Positions 17,952 through 25,302 of a stretch of 48,922 nt of DNA are shown piece after piece; the stretch's first letter is position 1, and each line of letters starts with the position of its first letter. Below the pieces are notes generated by a model, which saw only the letters and a list, made by a program, of their open reading frames with translations, did no database searches and was not told where the DNA came from. Source of the DNA: Streptomyces griseocarneus (GTDB taxonomy: Bacteria; Actinomycetota; Actinomycetes; Streptomycetales; Streptomycetaceae); assembly GCF_014655595.1 (NCBI RefSeq), contig NZ_BNBL01000001.1, positions 1,406,181 through 1,455,102 on the forward strand, written 5' to 3'. Made by a program: the position numbers and the translations under genes.

Positions 17952-18860
17952 ATGGACCCGGAGAGCGCCATCGACGAGCTCTTCCGGCTGCGGCCGGAGG
18001 AGTTCACCGCCGCCCGCGACCGGCGGGCCGCCCAGGCCCGCCGGGACGGCGACCTCGAGCTGGCCCGGCGGCTGAAGGCGCTGCGCCGCCCGACGCTGGC
18101 GGCCTGGGCGAGCAATCTCCTGGTGCGCGCGCTGCCGGACGAGGCCGAGGCGCTGACGGCGCTCGGCGAGGGCCTGCGCGCCGCCCACCGCGACCTCGAC
18201 GGCGGGCGGCTGCGCGAGCTGGGCCGCCGGCAGCGCGCCCTGGTGGTCTCCCTGTCCGCACAGGCGAGCCGGCTCGCGGAGGAGGCCGGGCACCCCGTCG
18301 GCGAGGACGTACGGCGCGAGGTCGAGGAGACCCTGCACGCGGTCCTGGCGGACCCCGGCACGGCACGGGAGTGGGCCGCCGGCCGGCTGACCAGGCCGCC
18401 GGCCCCGGCGACCGGCTTCCCCGGGCTCACCCCCGACGCGGCGGAGCGGCTTGCGGCACCGCCGTCGCCCGCCCCCGCCGGGCCGTCGCGCGAGCGCGGC
18501 CCCGGGGCGCGCGTCACCGACCTGGCGGCGGAGCGCGCCCGCCGGCAGGCCAAGCAGCACGGCGAGGAACTCACCCTCGCCCGGCGGCAGGCGCGCGAGG
18601 CCAGGAAGGAGTCGCACACCCGCGAGGAGGAACTGGGCCGCGCCCGCGACGAGGCGGACCGGGCCGAGCGGGCCGAACGGGACGCCCAGCGGCAGCTGGA
18701 GGAGCTGGCCGCCGAACTCGCCGAGGCCGAGGACCGCCGGCGCGCCGCCCACGAACGGGTGCGGGAGATCCAGAACCGCGTCCGCGCGGCGGAACGCGCC
18801 TGGCGCTCGGCCCGCCGCGCGGCCGAGGCCGCCGAGGCGGAGGCCGAACGCCTCACCTAG
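17952..18860 (+). CDS. Coiled-coil hypothetical protein
   Basis: A 302-aa cytoplasmic protein of unknown function. The N-terminal half (about 1-150) is helical and begins [18 protein letters not shown]; its segment [21 protein letters not shown] recurs in streptomycete hypothetical proteins. The C-terminal half, from about residue 195, is a long charged coiled coil rich in Glu, Arg and Ala. The middle is Pro-rich. The start ATG lies in a weak ribosome-binding context. Its stop overlaps that of the convergent chloramphenicol phosphotransferase gene at CTAG. No enzymatic motif is visible. Confidence 0.8.
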   Translation: MDPESAIDELFRLRPEEFTAARDRRAAQARRDGDLELARRLKALRRPTLAAWASNLLVRALPDEAEALTALGEGLRAAHRDLDGGRLRELGRRQRALVVSLSAQASRLAEEAGHPVGEDVRREVEETLHAVLADPGTAREWAAGRLTRPPAPATGFPGLTPDAAERLAAPPSPAPAGPSRERGPGARVTDLAAERARRQAKQHGEELTLARRQAREARKESHTREEELGRARDEADRAERAERDAQRQLEELAAELAEAEDRRRAAHERVREIQNRVRAAERAWRSARRAAEAAEAEAERLT

Positions 18861-19441
18861 TGCTGTGACCGAGCGGGTTCGCCGGGGCGACGGTCGTGGC
18901 GGCCGGACGGGACGACGTGGGCGGCGATGGTGCGCGCGCACACCAGGGACTCGGTGTGCGTCGTGTCCACCTCCAGGTCGTAGAAGACCCCCTCGTGCAC
19001 CACGTCCGCCTGCGACGCGGCCATCCCCCGGATGCGGTCTCCCCGTGCGATCTCACGGCCCGCGGCGACCTCGGTCTCACACCTGACGCCGACCCACAGC
19101 ACGTCCAGATCGCCCAGGGCCTTTCGCCACCGCTGCTGGGAGGCCGCTCCGCCGAGGAAGACGTCATCGACGACGATCCTGGCGCCGGCACGGGCCATCG
19201 CCACGATGCCGTCCATCCAGGCCGCCTCCAGCGCCCGGAAGTCCTCCCCGACGCTCACCCCGCCGTCCGCCGCGAACACGATCCCTCCGTCCGACTCCTG
19301 CATCCTCGCGGGCATCGCGTCGACGAACGAGTCGCACCCGAACGCCAGCCACGGATCCGGCAGTACGGCCTGCAGGCACCGTACGATCCCGGACTTCCCC
19401 GCGCTGGAACCGCCGTTGAGAATGATCATCTGAGTCGTCAC
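18857..19441 (-). CDS. cpt: Chloramphenicol 3-O-phosphotransferase-like protein (CPT)
   Basis: A 194-aa P-loop kinase of the CPT family. Walker A is GGSSAGKS, and the catalytic aspartate of Streptomyces venezuelae CPT, Asp37, is present at the same position here (FGCDS). From memory, long stretches match the S. venezuelae enzyme ([39 protein letters not shown]). That enzyme phosphorylates the primary hydroxyl of chloramphenicol and protects its producer. No chloramphenicol biosynthesis genes occur in the window, so this may be a stand-alone resistance gene or may act on another substrate. It converges with the coiled-coil gene. Confidence 0.88.
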   Translation of the reverse strand: MTTQMIILNGGSSAGKSGIVRCLQAVLPDPWLAFGCDSFVDAMPARMQESDGGIVFAADGGVSVGEDFRALEAAWMDGIVAMARAGARIVVDDVFLGGAASQQRWRKALGDLDVLWVGVRCETEVAAGREIARGDRIRGMAASQADVVHEGVFYDLEVDTTHTESLVCARTIAAHVVPSGRHDRRPGEPARSQH

Positions 19442-19524
19442 CGCGCCACAGTAAGGCGCTTCCCGCGCGGCGCGAAACGATTATCGGCAGGCGCGCGAAG
19501 CAGGGCACGGCGCGGCACGGAAAG

Positions 19525-19550
19525 GGCCGCCGGGCGGGTGCCCGGCGGCC
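19525..19550 (-). terminator. Terminator of the 58-aa hydrophobic protein gene
   Basis: A perfect 11-bp stem (GGCCGCCGGGC / GCCCGGCGGCC) with a 4-nt loop. On the minus strand it is followed by CTTTCC, and it lies 19 bases beyond the stop of the small membrane protein gene. Confidence 0.7.
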
Positions 19551-19569
19551 GTGGACTGTGCGGGGGATC

Positions 19570-19746
19570 TCACCATCGGTACCAGCGGCCGCGGCCGCGG
19601 CCTGCGCCACTGTCGGCGGACCGCATGACGAAGCCGAGCAGCCAGATCACGAGAACGGCCACGGCGACCCACCACAGCACCTTGATGGCGAATCCCGCCC
19701 CGAAAAGGATCAGGGCGAGCAGGAGAACGAGAAGAAGAGGAACCAT
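19570..19746 (-). CDS. Small hydrophobic membrane protein (58 aa)
   Basis: Residues 1-45 are almost entirely hydrophobic and fit two closely spaced membrane helices (MVPLLLVLLLALILFGAGFA, then VLWWVAVAVLVIWLLGFV). The C terminus is short, Gly/Arg-rich and ends RWYRW. This resembles the small hydrophobic proteins commonly annotated in streptomycete genomes; the function is unknown. The ATG follows GGAGG at suitable spacing. It diverges from gvpO, with 117 bp between them, and ends at a terminator hairpin. Confidence 0.8.
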   Translation of the reverse strand: MVPLLLVLLLALILFGAGFAIKVLWWVAVAVLVIWLLGFVMRSADSGAGRGRGRWYRW

Positions 19747-19801
19747 GGGATATCAACCTCCGATGCATCGGCTGCCCTCCAATTGGCCCTTCAATCCAGG
19801 G

Positions 19802-19826
19802 GTTTGGGAAATCAATGGCGTGGTAA
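19802..19826 (+). promoter_or_regulatory. Candidate gvp operon promoter (SigB-like)
   Basis: GTTT (19802-19805), a 15-bp spacer and TGGTAA (19821-19826), a 4-of-6 match to the SigB -10 GGGTAC with a perfect -35 and ideal spacing. It would place the start site about 30 nt before gvpO. Confidence 0.35.
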
Positions 19827-19863
19827 CCGGAGAACAAGGCCCCAAGACCGATGACGAGGCCCC

Positions 19864-20175
19864 ATGACTGATCCGAAGAAATCCAAGGAATCTTCATCCC
19901 CCGAGCCCGGGAAACCGGCTCTTACGGCACCGCAGGTCCTGCGCGCGGCCCACGAACAGTTCGCGGAACTGACCGGACTGCGCCCGGAAGGCATCTCCCG
20001 GTTCGAACGGACCGAAGAGGGGTGGGAGCTGGAGGCCGAGGTGGTCGAGATCGCCCGCGTCCCCGAGACGATGAGCGTGATGGCGCTCTACGAGGTGACC
20101 CTCGACCCCGACGGCCTGCTCACCGGCTACCGCCGCGTTCGGCGCTACGAACGCGGCCGGACCGGCTCCCGCTGA
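19864..20175 (+). CDS. gvpO: Gas vesicle protein GvpO
   Basis: A 103-aa protein of the GvpO family, the usual first gene of streptomycete gvp operons. The conserved core starts at TAPQVLRAAHEQFAELTG and includes EGWELEAEVVEIARVPETMSV. The N-terminal ~20 residues are charged and variable. GvpO is an accessory protein required for gas vesicle formation in haloarchaea; its exact role is unknown. The gene lies 57 bp upstream of gvpA, the only junction of the operon that does not overlap. A SigB-like promoter lies just upstream. Confidence 0.92.
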   Translation: MTDPKKSKESSSPEPGKPALTAPQVLRAAHEQFAELTGLRPEGISRFERTEEGWELEAEVVEIARVPETMSVMALYEVTLDPDGLLTGYRRVRRYERGRTGSR

Positions 20176-20232
20176 GACCCGCGCGCGTGCCGGGCCGGAC
20201 CGGCCCTCGGGGACGAGGGGAAGCTGTCCGAG

Positions 20233-20646
20233 ATGAGCGTTGTCCCAATGGAGCAGGGCGGCGGCGCAGGCGGTACCAGCGGCCTGTACGACGTCCTGGA
20301 ACTCGTCCTCGACCGCGGACTGGTGATCGACGCGTTCGTGCGCGTCTCGCTGGTCGGCATCGAAATCCTGAAGATCGACGTACGTGTCGTGGTCGCCAGC
20401 GTCGACACCTACCTGCGCTTCGCCGAGGCGTGCAACCGCCTCGACCTGGAGGCCGGCCCGCACCGGAGCGCCGGACTGCCCGACATCGTCGGCCAGATGA
20501 CCGAGAGCGGGGCCCACGGCAAGACCAAGGGCGCCCTCTCCGGAGCCGCGCAGACCGTGCAGGACGCGGTCCGCCAGGTGCGCGGCAAGGACACCGAGAG
20601 CAGCCGCACCACCGCCTCCCGCAGGAAGAAGGAGGAGGACCAGTGA
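20233..20646 (+). CDS. gvpA: Gas vesicle structural protein GvpA
   Basis: A 137-aa GvpA-family protein. The conserved shell-forming core covers about residues 18-72: LYDVLELVLDRGLVIDAFVR, then VSLVGIEILKIDVRVVVASV. This is the helix-strand-strand-helix fold that polymerises into the gas vesicle wall. Compared with cyanobacterial GvpA (about 70 aa), it has an extra ~65-residue hydrophilic C-terminal tail ending in a Lys/Glu-rich stretch, as seen in streptomycete homologues. A GAGGGGAAG ribosome binding site precedes the ATG. The stop overlaps gvpF by 4 nt. Confidence 0.92.
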   Translation: MSVVPMEQGGGAGGTSGLYDVLELVLDRGLVIDAFVRVSLVGIEILKIDVRVVVASVDTYLRFAEACNRLDLEAGPHRSAGLPDIVGQMTESGAHGKTKGALSGAAQTVQDAVRQVRGKDTESSRTTASRRKKEEDQ

Positions 20647-21359
20647 CCACCTACGTCTACGGCATCGCACGCCTGGGCCGCACCCCGCTGCCCGAGGACC
20701 TCACCGGCATCGGCGACCCGCCGCTGCCCGTACGCCTGGTCACCCACGACGACCTGGCCGCGGTGGTCAGCGACTGCCCCGAGCGGCTGCGGCCCAAGCG
20801 GCGCGACCTGCTGGCCCACCAGAACGTCGTCACCGAGGTCGGCCGGCGCGCCCCCGTCCTGCCCATGCGCTTCGGCAGCCTCTCCGACAGCGACGACCGC
20901 GTCCGCGACGTCCTCGACGAGCATGCCGACCGCTACCGCGAGGCGTTGGTCAAACTGAACGGCCGCGTCGAGTACAACGTCAAGGCCGTCCACCGCGAGG
21001 ACGCCGTCCTGCACCTCGTCCTCGCCGAGAACGCCGGCCTGCGCAGCCTCGCCGCGGCCAACCAGGCCGACGGCGGCGGCTCGTACGAACAACGGCTGCG
21101 CTTCGGCGAGCTGGTCGCCCAGGGGGTGCGCGAGCGCGAGGGCCGCGACGCCGAGCTGGTGCGCGAGACCCTGGCACCGCTGGCGGAGCGGGAGCGGACC
21201 GGGCCGGAGAACTCCGGCTGCTTCCTGAACGTCTCCTACCTCATCGAGGAGGCCGCCGCCCGGCGCCTGCTCGACGAGGTCCGCCGACTCGAGAAGGCGC
21301 ACCCCCAGCTGGACCTGACCGTCCACGGCCCGCTGCCGCCCTACAGCTTCGTCGAATGA
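20643..21359 (+). CDS. gvpF: Gas vesicle protein GvpF (GvpF/L family)
   Basis: A 238-aa member of the GvpF/GvpL family, beginning at a GTG that overlaps the gvpA stop. Typical family segments are TYVYGIARL at the N terminus, APVLPMRFGSLSDSDDRVRD in the middle and GPLPPYSF at the C terminus. GvpF interacts with GvpA and is thought to help deliver or nucleate shell subunits. It is paralogous to the gvpL product further along the operon. The F and L names follow gene order in streptomycete clusters. Confidence 0.9.
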   Translation: MTTYVYGIARLGRTPLPEDLTGIGDPPLPVRLVTHDDLAAVVSDCPERLRPKRRDLLAHQNVVTEVGRRAPVLPMRFGSLSDSDDRVRDVLDEHADRYREALVKLNGRVEYNVKAVHREDAVLHLVLAENAGLRSLAAANQADGGGSYEQRLRFGELVAQGVREREGRDAELVRETLAPLAERERTGPENSGCFLNVSYLIEEAAARRLLDEVRRLEKAHPQLDLTVHGPLPPYSFVE

Positions 21360-21571
21360 TCGGCTTCGTCGGCTGGGTGCTGCGCCGGGTGCTGGCGGAG
21401 GCGGAGCGGCTGTACTACGACCCGGCCGTGGTGCGCGGCGAACTCAAGGCGCTGGAGGAGAGCAGGGCGGCGGGCCGGATCGACGACGAGGAATTCGACC
21501 GGCTCGAGGACGCCCTCCTCGACCGCCTGGAACGCACGCACCCGCCGGCCGGCGGAAGCGGGGCGACATGA
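21356..21571 (+). CDS. gvpG: Gas vesicle protein GvpG
   Basis: A 71-aa helical protein of the GvpG family: MIGFVGWVLRRVLAEAERLY followed by a charged helix with GRIDDEEFDRLEDALLDRLE. GvpG is a small accessory protein needed early in vesicle assembly. Both ends overlap their neighbours by exactly 4 nt (ATGA), implying translational coupling with gvpF and gvpJ. Confidence 0.9.
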   Translation: MIGFVGWVLRRVLAEAERLYYDPAVVRGELKALEESRAAGRIDDEEFDRLEDALLDRLERTHPPAGGSGAT

Positions 21572-21936
21572 GTGAGACGAGCGGGATGAGCGGGACGGTC
21601 GGGCGAAGGGCGCCGGTGCCCGCGGAGGGGCCGGCCAATCTCGCCGACATCCTCGAACGGGTGCTTGACAAGGGCATCGTCATCGCGGGGGACATCCGCG
21701 TCGACCTGCTCGACATCGAACTCCTCACCATCCGGCTGCGGCTGATCGTGGTCTCCGTCGACAAGGCGAAGGAGATGGGCATCGACTGGTGGGAGAGCGA
21801 CCCCTCGCTCTCCTCCCGCGCCCGCCGCGAGGAATCCGTGGAGGGGGCCGGCACCGACGTCGGCCGCCTGGCGGCGCGCGTCGCCGAACTGGAGAAACGG
21901 GCCGGGCCCGAGGGACGGCAGGAGGGATCCGGGTGA
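21568..21936 (+). CDS. gvpJ: Gas vesicle protein GvpJ (GvpA-family paralogue)
   Basis: A 122-aa GvpA-like protein. The core is LADILERVLDKGIVIAGDIR followed by VDLLDIELLTIRLRLIVVSV and DKAKEMGIDWW. The C terminus is a charged helix. The IDWWE sequence after the core is typical of GvpJ rather than GvpA; GvpJ is a minor component thought to shape the conical ends. In the S. coelicolor cluster, as I recall it, gvpY and gvpZ lie between gvpG and gvpJ; here gvpJ follows gvpG directly. Confidence 0.88.
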   Translation: MSETSGMSGTVGRRAPVPAEGPANLADILERVLDKGIVIAGDIRVDLLDIELLTIRLRLIVVSVDKAKEMGIDWWESDPSLSSRARREESVEGAGTDVGRLAARVAELEKRAGPEGRQEGSG

Positions 21937-22751
21937 ACCCCACGCAAGCGCGCTATCTGTACGCCTACGCCGTCGTCCGCGCCTCCGACGCCGTCGCCGG
22001 GGCCCTGGAGACCGTCACCGGCGTCGCCGACGGGCCCGTACGCGCCGTGCGCCACGGCGACCTCATGGTCCTGGCCGGGCCGGTGCCCGCGACGGACCAC
22101 GGCGAACGGCAGCTGGCCGAACACCTGGAGGACCTCGACTGGCTGGAGCGGACCGCCCGCGCCCACCAGAGGGTGATCGGCGCGGCCGCCGCCGTCGCCC
22201 CGAGCGTCCTGCCGCTGCGCCTGGCGACGGTCTTCCACGACGAGGAGGGCGCCCGCGCGATGCTGGGCGCCCGCCACGACACGCTGCTCGCGGCCCTCGA
22301 CCGGCTGGACGGCCGCACCGAATGGGGCGTCAAGATCTACGCGCTCGGCACGGCCCGGCCGGCCGGGACGGTCGCCGTACCACCCCCGGACGCGCCGCGC
22401 GCCGCCGTGTCCGGCCGCGACTACCTCCGCCGCCGCGCCGCCGAACGGCACGCGGCCCAGGAGGGAGTGCGGCGCGAGGACGAGGCCGCGCGCGGTATCC
22501 ACACCACGCTCACCGCCCTGGCCCAGGAGACCCGGCTCCACCCGCCCCAGAACCCCCGGCTCTCCGGCCAGGCGGGCCGCAACGTCCTCAACGCCGCGTA
22601 CCTCGTCAGGCGCGAGGACGGCCCCCGCTTCACCTCGGCCGTCGCCCAGCTGGCGGAGCGCGCCCCCCGCGACGGGATGCGCGTGGACCTCACCGGCCCC
22701 TGGGCCCCCTACTCCTTCGCCGGAACCGACGCCTCCCCGGAGTCCCCGTGA
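21933..22751 (+). CDS. gvpL: Gas vesicle protein GvpL (GvpF/L family)
   Basis: A 272-aa GvpF/L-family protein starting at a GTG that overlaps the gvpJ stop. RYLYAYAVVRAS at the start, VLPLRLATVFHDEEGARAML in the middle and GPWAPYSF near the end are family hallmarks. It is longer than the GvpF paralogue through an insertion and a longer coiled segment around residues 150-190. In haloarchaea GvpL binds most other accessory Gvp proteins and may act as a scaffold. Confidence 0.9.
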   Translation: MNPTQARYLYAYAVVRASDAVAGALETVTGVADGPVRAVRHGDLMVLAGPVPATDHGERQLAEHLEDLDWLERTARAHQRVIGAAAAVAPSVLPLRLATVFHDEEGARAMLGARHDTLLAALDRLDGRTEWGVKIYALGTARPAGTVAVPPPDAPRAAVSGRDYLRRRAAERHAAQEGVRREDEAARGIHTTLTALAQETRLHPPQNPRLSGQAGRNVLNAAYLVRREDGPRFTSAVAQLAERAPRDGMRVDLTGPWAPYSFAGTDASPESP

Positions 22752-22945
22752 CCGGCCACGCCCCGCCCGCCGAACGCGGCCCCGCCCTGGTCGACCTCCT
22801 CGACCGGCTCCTGGCGGGCGGCGTCGTGATCGCCGGCGACCTCACCCTGCGGATCGCCGACGTCGACCTCGTCCGCATCGACCTGCACGCCCTCATCTGC
22901 TCCGTCGACGCCCTGGTGGCCGCCCCCCTGGAGGCCGGCTCATGA
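22748..22945 (+). CDS. gvpS: Gas vesicle protein GvpS (short GvpA-family paralogue)
   Basis: A 65-aa protein with a GTG start, consisting almost entirely of the GvpA-type core (LVDLLDRLLAGGVVIAGDLT, then IADVDLVRIDLHALICSVDA). It is the third GvpA-like gene of the operon and sits where gvpS lies in other streptomycete clusters. Its role is assumed to be a minor shell component. It overlaps gvpL and gvpK by 4 nt on each side. Confidence 0.85.
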   Translation: MTGHAPPAERGPALVDLLDRLLAGGVVIAGDLTLRIADVDLVRIDLHALICSVDALVAAPLEAGS

Positions 22946-23208
22946 CGCGCCGCGTGGAGCTGGACCGGGACACCGCCGAGCGCGACCTGGCCCGGCTGGT
23001 GCTCACCGTCGTGGAACTGCTGCGGCAGTTGATGGAGCGGCAGGCGCTGCGCCGCGCCGAGGCGGGCGACCTCACCGAGGAGCAGGAGGAGCGGATCGGG
23101 CAGACCCTGATGGCGCTCGCCGGGCACATGGAGGAGCTGTGCGCCCTGCACGGCCTGCGGCCCGAGGACCTCAATCTCGACCTCGGACCGCTGGGAACGC
23201 TGCTGTGA
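22942..23208 (+). CDS. gvpK: Gas vesicle protein GvpK
   Basis: An 88-aa helical protein of the GvpK family, the last gene of the operon. Family segments are ARLVLTVVELLRQLMERQAL and EERIGQTLMALAGHMEELC, ending DLNLDLGPLGTLL. GvpK is an accessory protein of unknown mechanism. It overlaps gvpS by 4 nt. A G-rich repeat between it and the convergent hydrogenase operon may end transcription. Confidence 0.92.
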   Translation: MTRRVELDRDTAERDLARLVLTVVELLRQLMERQALRRAEAGDLTEEQEERIGQTLMALAGHMEELCALHGLRPEDLNLDLGPLGTLL

Positions 23209-23210
23209 AC

Positions 23211-23243
23211 GGGGCCGGGCCGGGGCCGGGCCGGGGCCGGGGC
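23211..23243. repeat. GGGGCC/GGGCC repeat between convergent operons
   Basis: Alternating GGGGCC and GGGCC units (six in 33 bp) fill the gap between the gvpK stop and the stop of the convergent 43-aa gene. The run has many G tracts of three or four and could form a G-quadruplex on one strand or multiple GC hairpins. It is the only sequence available to terminate either operon. Confidence 0.6.
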
Positions 23244-23375
23244 CTACATGGTTTCCATCTTGATGTAGCGCACCGCGTCGGGGGCGCTGGTGACGATCGC
23301 CGTGACGACCGCCGCGGCGATGACGCCTACGGCGATGCGTACCACGACCGCCGGGATGAAGATCCCGTTTCTCAT
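23244..23375 (-). CDS. 43-aa small protein at the end of the hydrogenase operon
   Basis: A 43-residue protein: a short basic N terminus, one membrane-spanning stretch (about residues 6-28, rich in Val, Ile and Ala), then a tail ending DAVRYIKMETM. A strong ribosome binding site (GAGGAGG) overlaps the end of the upstream protease gene, whose stop is 5 nt before this ATG. It resembles the DUF6893 small proteins that I recall being annotated in actinobacteria; that assignment is tentative. Inference: a single-pass membrane peptide associated with the hydrogenase. Confidence 0.72.
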   Translation of the reverse strand: MRNGIFIPAVVVRIAVGVIAAAVVTAIVTSAPDAVRYIKMETM

Positions 23376-23380
23376 GTCGG

Positions 23381-24226
23381 TCACCTCCTCGGCACGGCGG
23401 GCGACGCCGTGGCCGCCACGGGCGGCTCCAGCGGGCGGCGCGGATCGTCCAGCAGGTCGCCGGTCAGGGACAGCAGCAGCGGTACGGCCCGGCCGACCGC
23501 CGCCCGTACGGGCTCGCTGAGCCCGAAGGCCACGTCGGGCTCGTCACCGCGCATCCGGATCAGCGGCTCGCACCCGAGCACCACCAGGCGGGGCAGGAGG
23601 ACGCCCTCCTCGCGCGCCAGCTCCCGGGCCAGCGCGAGCACCTTCACCGGATCCATGCCGTGGGCCTCCGGCGCGGCCGCCCGCTCCGCGCCCGCGCCGT
23701 CCGGGGTGCCGTCCACCTCGATGACGTACAGCGTGCCGGGCTCGCCGCCGCGCGGCGCCGCGTCGACCAGCACCGCCGCGTCGTAGCCGTCCAGCAGCCG
23801 GTAGGCCAGGTCCATGCCGCGGATGCCGAAGTCGGCCAGGTGGGCGCCGGGCGGCAGGGGCCGGCCGCGCAGGGCGGCGACGACCTCGGGCCCGAAGGCG
23901 TCGTCGGCGAGGAAGACGTTGCCGATGCCCGCGACGAGGACGCGGCGCGGCGCCCCGGCGGGCGCGTCCCGGACGGGCTCCACCTCCTCGGGCGAGAAGA
24001 AGAAGCGGTGCCCCAGGCCGGTGGCGAAGTCGCGGCCCGTGTCGTCGTGCAGCGTGACGACCAGCTGCACCCGGCCCTCCAGGTCCTCCTCCACCGCCTC
24101 GACCTCGGCCGTCCGCCCGGCCAGCGCCAGGTCGAGGACGTCCGCGCCCCGGGCGGGCCGCAGCCGGACCCTGCTGCCGCGGCCGAGCCGCACCCCGTCC
24201 ACCAGTACCGTGCCGCCCGTCGTCAT
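23381..24226 (-). CDS. Hydrogenase maturation protease with an extra N-terminal domain
   Basis: A 281-aa protein. From about residue 95 it is a HyaD/HybD-type endopeptidase, with VLVAGIGNVFLADDAFG, VLVDAAPRG and EAHGMDP carrying the expected nickel-binding acidic and His residues. This enzyme would cut the C-terminal tail of the large subunit after the NiFe site is inserted. Residues 1-90 form a separate domain with several predicted beta strands (VRLGRGSRVRLRP to HRFFFSPEEVEPV) that classic proteases of about 160 aa lack; its role is unknown. The start overlaps the upstream stop (ATGA) and has a GGAGGAA ribosome binding site. Confidence 0.9.
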   Translation of the reverse strand: MTTGGTVLVDGVRLGRGSRVRLRPARGADVLDLALAGRTAEVEAVEEDLEGRVQLVVTLHDDTGRDFATGLGHRFFFSPEEVEPVRDAPAGAPRRVLVAGIGNVFLADDAFGPEVVAALRGRPLPPGAHLADFGIRGMDLAYRLLDGYDAAVLVDAAPRGGEPGTLYVIEVDGTPDGAGAERAAAPEAHGMDPVKVLALARELAREEGVLLPRLVVLGCEPLIRMRGDEPDVAFGLSEPVRAAVGRAVPLLLSLTGDLLDDPRRPLEPPVAATASPAVPRR

Positions 24227-25302
24227 CGTTCCTCCGCGAGGGACCGGACGGCGGGGGAGAGCCCCCGGATCGTCCCGTGCAGTGCCATCAGGTCGTCGGG
24301 GGACAGGGCGGCGCAGCGGTCGAGGATCTCGCGGGCCCGGGGGTCGCTCGCGCGGGCCTCCTCCTGCTCGTGCGGCGTGAGGGCGAGCACGTTGAGGATC
24401 AGCAGCTGGTCGATCTCGCCGCCGTCGAAGAGGTCGCCGGGGCTCTCGGGGGCGACGGCCGGGAAGTCCTCGAGGGTGACGGGCGAGGACAGCACGGCCC
24501 CGGACCGCTGCCGGTCCCCGTCCGGCGGCCCGCCGCACCCGGCCACCAGCGCGGGCCAGGTGCCGTCGTTGCGGCAGGCGCCGGCCGCCTCCCGCAGGGC
24601 GGCGGGCGGGTCGGCGAGCGAGACGAAGGCCCCGGGGCCCTCGCAGCCGAGCACCAGGTGGGTGGAGACGAAGGCGTACGGGGCCAGCTCGTCGCGGGCG
24701 GTGCGCGGGTCGCCGCCGGGCCCCGGGCAGGCGGTGGTGTTGCGGACGACGACGGTGATCCGCCGTACGCCGTCCGCCACGGGGACGGCGTCCAGGGTGA
24801 CGGTGCCGGTCAGTGGCCGACGGGTGCGGACCAGGACCCCGGCCGGGCGGCCGTCCTCGTCGGTCAGCGGCTCCTCGTCCGTGACCGCGGGCGCGCCGAC
24901 CTCGGTCCGCCGGGGGCCGTCGGCGGGGGACCACGGCGGCAGGACCCATTCGTGCTCGGTGGCCTCCTGCCACGTCAGGTGGCGCGTACCGGCGACGGTG
25001 AGGGAGTCGACCGGCTCCCGGCCGCCGTCCGCGCGCACCCGGTGCACCTGCCGCTCGAGGACGTGCAGGAACCGCACCCGCACGCTCAGCCGTACCTCCC
25101 CGGCCGCCTCGAGCAGCACCTCCGTCCGCACCCGGTCCCGCTCCCCGCAGGCCCGCGCCCGGGCCTGCGGGAAGACGCCGCCGAAGGTCCAGCGCCGGGT
25201 GTTCTTCAGCGCCGACCTGCGGTACGGCCACAGCAGATAGCCCTCGTACAGGCAGGTGCGGGCGATCTTCTCGACGGCCTCGCCGACGCCGGCGGCGCTC
25301 AT
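24223..25302 (-). CDS. Conserved unknown protein of the hydrogenase operon (359 aa)
   Basis: A 359-aa soluble protein without signal peptide or membrane segment. Its N-terminal stretch (TCLYEGYLLWPYRRSALKN, then RRWTFGGVFP) looks strongly constrained. The middle is beta-rich, and the C terminus (DQLLILNVLALTPHEQEEA, then DPRAREILDRCAALSPDDLM) is helical. I recall proteins with this N terminus next to other actinobacterial hydrogenases but know of no function. Both ends overlap neighbours by 4 nt, so it is made in step with the DUF6084 protein and the protease. Likely roles are maturation or structure. Confidence 0.82.
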   Translation of the reverse strand: MSAAGVGEAVEKIARTCLYEGYLLWPYRRSALKNTRRWTFGGVFPQARARACGERDRVRTEVLLEAAGEVRLSVRVRFLHVLERQVHRVRADGGREPVDSLTVAGTRHLTWQEATEHEWVLPPWSPADGPRRTEVGAPAVTDEEPLTDEDGRPAGVLVRTRRPLTGTVTLDAVPVADGVRRITVVVRNTTACPGPGGDPRTARDELAPYAFVSTHLVLGCEGPGAFVSLADPPAALREAAGACRNDGTWPALVAGCGGPPDGDRQRSGAVLSSPVTLEDFPAVAPESPGDLFDGGEIDQLLILNVLALTPHEQEEARASDPRAREILDRCAALSPDDLMALHGTIRGLSPAVRSLAEER

